The notes under the pieces are model-generated. The model was given only the letters and a program-made list of their open reading frames with translations. It had not been told where the DNA came from and searched no databases. A DNA stretch of 64,000 nt. Origin: Bimastos eiseni (Eukaryota > Annelida > Clitellata > Crassiclitellata > Lumbricidae). How positions within the stretch are numbered: the stretch's first letter is position 1; every line of letters starts with the position of its first letter. Where the stretch lies: assembly GCA_959347315.1 (NCBI GenBank), contig OY365810.1, positions 770,001 through 834,000 of the forward strand, given 5' to 3'. Below, in pieces: positions 24,244 through 32,831 of this stretch. Both the position numbers and the translations under genes were made by a program.

Positions 24244-24293
24244 AGGTTGATGAGTATTAACTACGAATAAGTTGTATAAATGCAATTTCTTCA

Positions 24294-24585
24294 AGTAGTA
24301 TGTCATATGTGGCTTTTTGGCCAGTTGTCATCTTTGGTAAAAATTTTAGATCCAAAGTTGTCCGAAGTGTGCAATGGGTGTCGAAAGAACCAGAAAAGCG
24401 TTTCTGATGTTCTGGGTGTTTCTGGTTCCTTGAGTAAACGTTGATGGTATATTTGAACAAACTGATTGCTTATACATATAAACAGTTGCAAGATGCCAAG
24501 ACTAGCAGTGAATAAATGTGCTTGGAGATTACACGGGAAAACAACAACTTGTAATCGAAATTGTGTTGAAGAGTTTTGTCATGTT
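24294..24585 (+). repeat. Polinton X left terminal inverted repeat
   Basis: It begins AGTAGTATGTCATATG and matches the complement of 43,030-43,373 at roughly nine bases in ten. Shared blocks include GGCTTTTTGGCCAGTTGTCA and GTGTCGAAAGAACCAGAAAA. The right copy has about 70 extra bases in the middle. The repeat includes the first half of a small cysteine-rich frame. Confidence 0.9.
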
Positions 24586-24678
24586 CACGCGGTCGATTGT
24601 AAACTGTGGTACAAAGACCCAAACCGGGGGATAAAGAAAGAGTGTAAACGATTGTCATCTATAGAGATTTCTATTTGA
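24493..24678 (+). CDS. Small Cys-rich protein straddling the left TIR of Polinton X
   Basis: The first Met, at 24,493, is chosen because the inverted copy at 43,115 starts at the same Met and is open from there. The 61-residue product begins MPRLAVNKCAWRLHGKTTTC and continues NRNCVEEFCHVHAVDC. The spacing C-x10-C-x3-C-x5-C-x2-H is conserved in both terminal copies and could bind zinc, like small Cys/His proteins of large DNA elements. The C-terminal half (WYKDPNRGIKKECKRLSS) is outside the repeat and differs from the right copy. The polymerase gene starts 39 bases downstream. I do not recognise a named family. Confidence 0.5.
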   Translation: MPRLAVNKCAWRLHGKTTTCNRNCVEEFCHVHAVDCKLWYKDPNRGIKKECKRLSSIEISI

Positions 24679-24717
24679 ACAAATGACTGAGTAGAGGTAT
24701 ACGAAACACATGTTACC

Positions 24718-27700
24718 ATGAATAACGCATTCAGCGAACTAACAGGGTTGTTTAGAAACGGCCTGATAACAGAAGAAGAGTATGCAGCTTGTTTGACTGC
24801 GCTTCGCGACAGACAGCCACCTCCTCCAGTTGCTGTACCACTACCGTCTCCTTCACGGAGAAATCCAGATCCAGTTGTTATTCCAGCAATGAGTCAGCCT
24901 GGTGGAGCTCTCCGAAGACGTAGACTCAAGAGAAGATTGGAGCAAGCAGCAGCAGCAGCATCCGCTCCTCCATATCCAATGGTAGCAGTAGCCTCCCCAG
25001 AACTAGAACTAGTTGAACTTTTCAGGAGAAAAGGTAGTTTTCATGACTATCGCTTTACTGTCCCAGCAGGATATCCCGTACAGACAGACCCAGAAGGATT
25101 GTTCGATATTATGGAAGATGCAACGACAGGGTGATGGAAAAGGATCTGATTAGACATAAAGGCATAAAATATTCATAATATTTGACCACATAATTCGATA
25201 AACCAGGGAAAGATTGGACTACCACATCCTATTTTCGTTCCAAGGCCAGACCGCTCCTAGAAGCCAGTGATATCAAAGAGGCTTTGAGAGAAGACGTTGC
25301 AGCCATCCGGACTCATGTTCAAAATATCACACAGGCTGGCTCTAGATGGGTTGTGAAAAGAATCGTGGCTACGGATGTAGGTACTGCCAGATATAAGCTC
25401 TTTCGTGGGAGCAGCTACTTCAAAACTCCTAAGGTCATACCTCCAAGATCGGTGATAAATGTCAAGAGCGAAAATAATACGTGCTTCAAATGGGCGGTCA
25501 TATCAGCGTTATATTCAGTTGATCATGGGAAACATCCAGATAGACCAGCTAAATACGAAGAACATCTGGATCAGTTGATGTTTGATGGAATAGAATTCTC
25601 AATACAAGTCACTGACATATACAAGGTTGAGAAGATAAATCCAATTATATCGATTAATGTATTCGGATGGGAGGACAAAATACCTCATTCGAATTTCTAA
25701 GGAAACGAACAGAGAAAGCAATGCAGATCTACTGCTGTTGCAGCAGACCCCGCAAAAGAGGAAGACTGAAGCAAACTAAGTCCAATACTGATTTCGCGTT
25801 TGCAATAAATGACTATAATGAGCACTATGCTGATGATGTTGATGATGCTACTGGTGTGTTCGTAAACAAGAAGCGCTATCTGTGTGTAAAAGATCTGGCT
25901 AGACTCTTAAATAAGAATGGCAAGCACAAAGCGAAGCCATATTATTGTCAAAATTGCCTACACGTAATCTCATCTAAAGATGTGCCGTGAATCACAGAAT
26001 CCTCTGTTGTGAAAATGGTAACAAACCTCAGCGAGTTGTGATGCCTGGAGAAGGTGAGAAAATATTAAAATTCATAAACTTTAAGAAATAGATGTTGGCT
26101 CCATTCGTGATCTATGCAGAATTCGAGGTGTGTACCACTCCGCCAGACCAACCAGAAGATACAAGTAAAAACACCAGACTGATTGCGGAGCAGCAGGCAA
26201 ATAGCTTCTGCTATACAGTTGTTTATAGCGATGGGCGTGCCTACAAGCCAGTCACATACAGGGAAGACAATTCGGCAGAGACGTTTCTGCAAGCCATGAA
26301 AACTGAAGAAGAAAATATAAGAAAAATCTTGAAAAATCTCTTCCAATTAATTGGAGAACAGTTGATAAACTTGCTTTCAAAAGGCAGAAGAATGTAACAT
26401 ATGTGGAGAAGGATTCAAGGAGTTAACACGAAAGATGAAATTACCAGATACTATCAAAGTTTGCGCCATTCATACTACAAATATTTGTGAAGACACAGGA
26501 TATGATAATTTCGATTTTGGCGATATTTATAACACGAAGGCTGATGTTGCTGATGATGTTACTTCCTGCGAGGGTGAGGCATATCACAGGGACGCGGCAT
26601 ACAGAAACTTCGATGTTTGCGATATTTATGGTGATAGCACAAGTACAAGGGCTGACGATGATAATGTTGGTTCCTGTGATGGTGGAGAAGAGTATGATGA
26701 AGATGGCCCTGACTATAATTTCGATGTTGGCAATATTTATGGTCCCAGCACAAATGCCAAGGTTTGTGATATTTCTCCTCCAACTTATATCACACTAAGG
26801 AAATATGTGAACAAAGTTAGAGTTCACTATCATATTACCGGTCGCTACAGAGGCGCTGCTCATAGTAAATGTAACTTAAAATTACGTATTTTTCACGAAG
26901 ATATTAAAATCCCAGTCGTCTTCCACAACGTTCGGAACTACGACACTCATCTTATCCTGCAAGCCCTTGGTGGGAGTGAGGAAACTAAATTTGAAAACGT
27001 ATCTTGCATTCCGAAGAACATGGAAAAGTACATGACTTTCTCTCTAGATAAATTGACCTTCATAGATAGTTACCAGTTCATGAACAGCTCTCTATAAAAA
27101 CTAGCTGGTAATCTAGCATTGAAAGACTATTTGTTAATGACCAAGATTGCCCAACATGATGATGAGAAACTATCACTTCTACGGAAAAGAGGAGTCTACC
27201 CATACGAGTATATCGATGGTCCGCAACGATTTACAGAAACACGACTTCCACCAAAAGAGACTTTCTATAGCAAGTTCACTAGAGAAGGAATCTCAGATGT
27301 AGGCTACGATCACGCGCAAAGTGTCTGGAATGAATTGAACTGCAAAAACTTTGGATACTATCATGACTTATACCTACACTCTTATGTTCTACTTCTAGCT
27401 GATATACTTCAGAAATGTCGTTCAACATCCATGGTAAACTATAAGTGGATCCAGCGAATTATCTGTTGGCACCAGAGATGGCTTGGGATGCCATGTTGAA
27501 AATGACTAAGGTAAGGTAAAACTGGAATTGTTGACTGATATTTATATGCAACTCCAAATGGAGAAAGGTCTACGAGGTGGAGTGTCTATGGTTTCCAAGA
27601 GATTTGGCAAAGCCAATAATCCACAATGTCCGGCCTATAATCCAGAAAACCCAACTCTTCCATAATGTATCTCGACAAGAACAACCTGTACGCATGGGCG

Positions 27701-28946
27701 ATGATGCAGTGTCTAACATCTGGTGGATTCACATGGAAAGATGATATAACTATCGAAGAAATATTAGCTACTCCCGACGATTCACCTAAAAGCTACAATG
27801 TTGTTGTGAACATAGAATACCCAGACCACCTCCACGACACACAAAATGATTATCCACATGCTCCGGAAAGTTTACAAGTCAAGAAGGAATGGCTGTCAAA
27901 CATCCAGAACGATCTAGAAGAGCAGTTAGTGGAGCAATGTGGACATAAATCGTTAAAATTTGTTGCAAACTCGTTGTAAATTTTCGTAAAAAAGAGAGCT
28001 ATGCCGTTCACTAAAGAAACTTGAAACTGCATAAATCTCTTGGAATGATTGTCACAAAACTGCATAAAGTCATAGAGTTTGACCAGTCACCTTGGATGAG
28101 ACGACATATTGATAAGAACACTGCGTTGCGGGCAGCTGCAAAGAATGAATTCGAAGATTTGTTCAAGCTGATGAATAATGCTGTGTTTGGGAAAACTATG
28201 GAGAACTTGAGGAGAAGAATCAGAGTGAATCTGGAAACAGATGATGGTGATAAACTTCGTAAACTGAAAGCTGATCCAGCATACCAATCACATAAAATAT
28301 TCTCCAGTGGGCTAGTTGCCATAAATAGTACCAAAGACTGAGATAAAATTAAGCAAACCAGTAAATGTTGGACAAGCAGTGTTTTATCTATCGAAGCATT
28401 TTATGTACCCCTACGACTTTTGGTTTACCGATATCAAAGCCAAATACGGAGACAAGGCACAATTGCTATACACAGACACAAACTCTCTGTTATATAGGGT
28501 AGAAACAGAAAACCAATATCAAGACACGTTGGCTAACAAACACTCATACGATCTGTCAGACTATCCAGAGAACAGTCCTTACCACGACTCCACGAACAAG
28601 AAAGTGGTTGGCAAGTTCAAGGATGAGTGTAAATGAGTGCCCATAGTAGATTTTGTTGGACTATGACCAAAAATGTATTCATTCCTGTTGGCCGACATTA
28701 AAAGCAAGAAAAAAGCGAAAAGTGTACAAACGGCGGTTGTGAAGAAGGATATCCGACACAAGATGTACAAAGGATCGCTAGTTGGAAAGAAACTGTAGAC
28801 TATCTGTTCAGAGACTATGTTACGAAGCAAATGTCGTATGATAGGTTTATACCAGCAGAACAAAATATCTCTCACCAATGGACACCAAGAAATGGATCTG
28901 TGAAGACGGAATCTCTACCGAGGCATATATAGCCAATATACTATAG
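24718..28946 (+). pseudogene. Protein-primed DNA polymerase B of Polinton X (pPolB), broken
   Basis: It would replicate the element from a protein primer. A leader begins MNNAFSELTGLFRNGLITEE, Pro-rich then Arg-rich. An N-terminal block follows (CFKWAVISALYSVDHGKHP near 25,480). Exo I is at 26,104 (YAEFE, where the catalytic Asp is Glu), Exo II at 26,911 (FHNVRNYDTHL) and the Exo III region at 27,358 (YHDLYLHSYVLLLAD, expected Asp replaced by Tyr). Motif A is at 27,665 (YLDKNNLYAWAM) and motif B at 28,171 (NNAVFGKTMENLRRR). Motif C is at 28,471 (YTDTNSLLY, second Asp is Asn). The C-terminus EDGISTEAYIAN ends at the stop at 28,944. About eight stops or frame changes break it. An acidic repeat block lies at 26,500-26,770. 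Confidence 0.88.
26500..26775 (+). repeat. Acidic tandem peptide repeats inside pPolB
   Basis: Three successive units start YDNFDFGDIY, YRNFDVCDIYGDST and YNFDVGNIYGPST, each followed by an Asp/Glu-rich tail such as DDDNVGSCDGGEEYDEDGPD. The spacing is about 100-117 bases and the frame stays open across all units. They lie between the first Cys pair (CNICGEGF at about 26,395-26,420) and the VHYHITGRYRGAAHSKC block, where the related polymerase at 38,454-38,550 has only a short spacer. Confidence 0.7.
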
Positions 28947-29014
28947 TCTGATCACAATCATATAAGTTTGTAAGCGACAACACCAGCAGTTGCACCAAGA
29001 CAAGAAACAGCTTC

Positions 29015-29368
29015 TCACAGTATTCTTGTTCCACACTTGGGAGTATAAAAATCTGACAAATTTGGAGAAGGGGGTGTTTTCGGCATGTGACCAGGAGATT
29101 TACCACCAGTAGCTAGCCAATATTCTTTCATGGCTCCGTCAACATCAGAGAATACTTGGTCGGAATGTTGCTCTTCTTGAAGAGGAGTATTCAGAAAATC
29201 CAACTGAACTTGTCTGTCTCTGCTCCACTTGACTTGTGCTCCTTGTAGATTTTCAAGAGCTCTATCGTGTCGAATACGTTCCTCAACTGCTCCAGTCTTG
29301 GACAACATTCTGTGTATAGCATTACCACCAGCCTGGATGGTGCTATGCACAACTGGACCAACCCTCAA
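29015..29368 (-). CDS. Polinton virion-type protein fragment, function unknown
   Basis: The 117-residue frame starts MRVGPVVHSTIQAGGNAIHR and includes VEERIRHDRALENLQGAQVK and DGAMKEYWLATGGKSP. The composition is hydrophilic and alpha-helical, with charged stretches, and it ends shortly after NLSDFYTPKCG. I recall similar ..SDFYTP.. proteins in Polintons, often followed by a membrane segment, but cannot assign a role. It is convergent with the polymerase gene and ends about 70 bases from it. The frame probably continued past the present stop, so this copy is likely truncated. Confidence 0.5.
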   Translation of the reverse strand: MRVGPVVHSTIQAGGNAIHRMLSKTGAVEERIRHDRALENLQGAQVKWSRDRQVQLDFLNTPLQEEQHSDQVFSDVDGAMKEYWLATGGKSPGHMPKTPPSPNLSDFYTPKCGTRIL

Positions 29369-30030
29369 AATTTCACTTATTTTTTATTTATTTATTATTA
29401 AATTCAGAATAAATTTCTGAAAAAATACACGCTATTATCAACCTTCTACCCATCAGAATGTTTAATAAATGACCAAAAACGTCAAGTCCAACCTGCGACT
29501 CTGTTATGTACAACTGGACCAAGCCACTTTGTGTAAGCATTTCAATACACGCTTACAAGAGCATAAGAAGGATACCTGGACGGAATGTGATGCATAGCCT
29601 ATGCTACAAAAATCAAAAGCATCAGCCCAGGATGTCTGCTGAACCGTGATTGCTTAGAAAGAAGCTTATTAATCAAGGGCTGAATTAGCCAAAGATAGTG
29701 GTAGTTTAAGACCCAAGAAATGCAAGCAATCAGAAAGGTTTTGGACTGTATTCGCGATTGAGCTAGTCCTGCAACGAAAGAGCTGGAGCAAGCGGGCTAT
29801 GGATTTGACAAAACATCATTAAATAATTTCAGTGTGCATATCTTGTCTGTCCTTCATTTATATCGCTTCTGAATAACTAAGAAAATAATAGGTTAATCGT
29901 TGGATCCATTGCACAATGTCGCATGAACCAGTTTAAAAAAATTCAAGGATTCAAATGGACCAACCCTCAATACCGTATTATAATTTAGATGGACCAACCG
30001 CAAATTACCAGGATTCAAATGGACCAACCA
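29340..30030. repeat. Scattered GGTTGGTCCA(T/G)TTG motifs
   Basis: The complement AA(A/C)TGGACCAACC occurs at about 29,346, 29,513 (variant), 29,955, 29,990 and 30,020, with a TCCTGG(A)-like partner nearby. They lie in the gap between two minus-strand gene remnants of Polinton X, with no other feature. Confidence 0.5.
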
Positions 30031-30179
30031 ACATTTGCTTCTCCAAATGAAAAGTCTTTTTAAAATGACCAAATACAACATTACCCAACTATTTAAAAGA
30101 TATCTTTTCACTTAGACCATTAAAATCAAATTCTTCCCATTACATTTGAAAGAAATCGTTTTCTGGACAATACTGAATT

Positions 30180-30780
30180 TTGGGATTGGTCTAGTTGTGT
30201 ATAACACCATCCACTTATGAATGTAGCAGTATTAGCTATAGCTCCACCAACCATCATCGCCACTGCAACGGCCATTCTTTTTTATCTAGTACTATTGACG
30301 ATATTTGCTGGGATTATACCTTTCTCGATGAGAATATTCTTAGTTTCAATACCCAACGACACTACTACTAATTCTTTACCAGCATCAGTTATAGGTGCTT
30401 TAGATATTTCATCTTCAACAATTTCTTGGCAATAACGGAATACACTATCGCATACCACCTACAACTGCTCCATGATAGATAGTATTCACAACATCTTTCG
30501 CGTATGGAGGTATTTCATTAGATCTAGGTGTAGAAGTCCTCTTGTACAAGAAGTTTCCAGCAACAGCCTCCAGGAACTACATTAATGCATATGAACTAAT
30601 GGAAAATAAATGTTCAGTTCCTTATAATCCATCTCCAACGCAGATCTTTTACGTTTGACATTTTCTGAAACTACAGCTAGTGCTAGGGCTCTGCTGGAGG
30701 CGGTGTAGCTGGTCCAGACAGATAATATATTACAGCTACACATATCGCTCCACCTACAACCCACTACTGATAGTCCACTG
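30180..30780 (-). pseudogene. Broken Polinton membrane/virion-type gene
   Basis: Minus-strand pieces read VVGGAICVAVIYYLSGPATP (about 30,700-30,760, a likely membrane segment), then VSENVKRKRSALEMDY. Lower down come IVEDEISKAPITDAGKELVV and MAVAVAMMVGGAIANTAT, a second hydrophobic stretch. Several frame changes separate them. This order between the ATPase cluster and the polymerase suggests a structural or assembly protein, but I cannot name it. Confidence 0.4.
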
Positions 30781-30840
30781 CTGCTGCTACAAATTTTGGT
30801 GTTGTTATCATCTGCGGCTCCTCTAATGATGATGTCACTA

Positions 30841-31233
30841 TCATCTTCTCTTTGGTGGACAGTAGCTCTTGTAGTAATCTCTCCTGTTTTGTTTCCTCGC
30901 TTCTGCAATTCTCCTGCCTGCTTCTTGTCTCTTGACTTGACATTCTTTGATGTTTTCACTGTGGTAGTAGTTTATGCTCGTGCTGGCTCCATCGCTACTA
31001 TTGACTGGCACTTCACAAAACTTAGCAATAGTCAAAGCAACAGATAGTGGAGCTAGGTGCATACCATACTTATAATACAATTCACAACATAATCCAGATA
31101 GAGCTTGTCCCAGAAACGGATCTGCTTGTAGATCGCGTTCCAACGGATAAATATTACGCATTGGGATAGGGAGAACCATCGGAGCAGAGTTAGCGTATAG
31201 AGAAATCATTGTATTTCCAGTGGTCTTTGCCAT
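30841..31233 (-). CDS. Polinton small structural-type protein
   Basis: The frame from the Met at 31,233 is open for about 130 residues: MAKTTGNTMISLYANSAPMV, then LPIPMRNIYPLERDLQADPF and CELYYKYGMHLAPLSVALT. It ends in a strongly basic tail (RKQNRRDYYKSYCPPKRR). I recall the CELY.KYG..LAP block as widespread in invertebrate Polintons beside the capsid and ATPase genes, with unknown exact role. The basic tail would suit DNA or capsid interior binding. The Met at 31,260 is possible but adds residues without family-like content. This is the best preserved minus-strand gene of element X. Confidence 0.55.
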   Translation of the reverse strand: MAKTTGNTMISLYANSAPMVLPIPMRNIYPLERDLQADPFLGQALSGLCCELYYKYGMHLAPLSVALTIAKFCEVPVNSSDGASTSINYYHSENIKECQVKRQEAGRRIAEARKQNRRDYYKSYCPPKRR

Positions 31234-31259
31234 CGTAGTACCCAACCTTGCTTCGTGCA

Positions 31260-31500
31260 CAGACTACAACAGATCCAAGTTAGACTCTGGCACAGCCTCC
31301 ACCTCCTCCAACAATACAGCATGACCCTTGTACTGTAATGGTGGAACACGCATACCTCCAGCCACAGCAGCTGCCAACCTGTTTCTCTTCGTAGTTTGTC
31401 CCGCTACAACAGCGGGACAAACTACGGAGAAAGCAACTCGAAGCCAACAATGTATCTGCGTCTGACATAACTCTACGCTTCAATGTAAAAAAGTGATTAT
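31260..31500 (-). pseudogene. Remnant of a small Polinton gene
   Basis: In one minus-strand frame, MRVPPLQYKGHAVLLEEVEA and VPESNLDL are readable at about 31,262-31,350, just upstream of the 30,841-31,233 gene. The gene start is obscured by a palindromic GTTTGTCCCGCTACAACAGC stretch at about 31,394-31,425. No function can be given. Confidence 0.35.
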
Positions 31501-31604
31501 ACCAAACTATGTGTTATACTAAGAAATAGAAGAGTATACCTACACAAATATTAAGTAATACCAATACGATTGCTTTGTAATATTCAATGATTACGCAACA
31601 AATA

Positions 31605-31672
31605 CTCAGTAATGCTCAATAATTACTCAGTAATGCTCAATAATTACTCAGTAATAACTCAGTAATGCCTAA
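31605..31672. repeat. 21-bp tandem repeat, about 3 copies
   Basis: AATGCTCAATAATTACTCAG repeats in tandem with small variation (TAATAACTCAGTAATGCC at the end). It lies just past the ATPase stop codon. Confidence 0.85.
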
Positions 31673-32265
31673 CAAATACGATAGCAACAAGGCTTTGCTA
31701 TCAATATAAGTTTCAAGTGTCTAGTACGTGCTAGTTTGGTTCGAATAGAGACGTGTTCCTCGCGTGGTACTATATCGCTCTCCACTAAACACTCTTCAAA
31801 ACTATATCTGTCCTTGCAGAAAAACAAGGCTGTCCACATAGTCTGTTCCCGAAAATCTTTGAGCACTACGTTATATCTGTGTGCCAGAACAAACACTAAC
31901 TGTTTGTGATGTCTACCAGAAAAAGCTAGTTCAGACAAGATGTCTTTCTTCTTGGTCAGATCCTTAGAATGAGTCTACTCATATATGATATACACCGTTT
32001 TCTGAACCTTGAATATCTTGTAGAAAGCTGGAATCCAATTTTGTAGGGTTTTGTTATCATCGAATGTGGTTACCATTTGAACGTCTTTGCTTTCCCACAA
32101 CCATTTTCTATCCAGATAAGTCTTGTTAGAAGAGCCAGTTGGATATAAGGATTTTTTAAATAGAATTATCCTCCATTCTAGTTTTCTAGATTTCCAACAC
32201 AAACCTGGTCTTTCCACAATTCGTTGACCCACATATCACAGCACAGTGAGGCTCCAAGGGGGAAC
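31669..32265 (-). pseudogene. FtsK/HerA-type genome-packaging ATPase of Polinton X, broken
   Basis: A Walker A motif GSTNCGKT is encoded at 32,207-32,230 on the minus strand, preceded by HCAVIC and followed by RFVLEI and then a stop. The next pieces read NKTYLDRKWLWESKDVQMV and a beta-strand-like TVYIIYE (Walker B region, where acidic residues would be expected next). The later part is LAFSGRHHKQLVFVLAHRYN and FREQTMWTALFFCKDRYSFE, a sensor-like block ending EECLVESDIVPREEHVS. This order is that of the A32/FtsK-like ATPases that package DNA in Polintons. At least two frame changes inactivate it. It lies directly downstream of the 32,277-32,831 gene on the same strand. Confidence 0.8.
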
Positions 32266-32276
32266 TAGTAACAAAG

Positions 32277-32831
32277 TTAAAACACTGCGTCTCTGAAGTG
32301 GCCATCAGCAATGTTTAACTGTGCATCCATTACTAAGCATAGGTAACAATTTAGCACTCCTCCAGTCTGTTCTGCTTTCTTTTCTATCTGGGTCGTGATA
32401 CCTTCGCTGGCATTCTCGATTCGTCTATCACTACAATTTTGTCTATAATTGCCACTAGTTCTGAAATCTAACCACAATCCATAACTGCTACCCAAGTACT
32501 TGTCAGCATTCATGTAAGACTTGTCATCATCGTTCCCACCAAACAGTTTACGAGCTTCGCTCCACTGTTGGTACGGAAGCATACCATGAGTGTAGAGTTG
32601 ATTGGAGATTCCCTCTACTGTAGTCGATATTTTAAGTATCTTGGGATTGTAGAATGTCTCTGAGTCTCTATCACAGTTGTGACTACCAAATTCAAATAGC
32701 ATCAGAATACCTTGCAGACTCTTGGCTGGAGTGTTAAAGTTGAAATGCCATGTAGAATCGGTATTCTTCAATCGTACTCGACGATGACAAAGAACTCTGG
32801 TGTATAGGATTGCTATCTGACAGGAATACAT
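32277..32831 (-). pseudogene. Polinton virion-type protein, C-terminal part
   Basis: About 184 residues remain, including GMLPYQQWSEARKLFGGNDD, YGLWLDFRTSGNYRQNCSDR, VLNCYLCLVMDAQLNIADG and the terminal HFRDAVF. The content suggests a beta-rich structural protein. I recall LWLD.R.. and ..SD.QLNI blocks in Polinton genes next to the packaging ATPase. The upstream part is cut by the LINE insertion at 32,832. Whether it is a major or minor capsid protein cannot be decided here. Confidence 0.5.

Noticed and set aside
26065..26346. Minus-strand open frame of 93 residues
   Set aside because: It lies opposite the Exo I region of the polymerase and has no domain of its own.
24718..28946. Stop codons in the polymerase explained by a variant genetic code
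   Set aside because: Different stop codons and true frame changes occur, catalytic residues are altered too, and host exons use the standard code.
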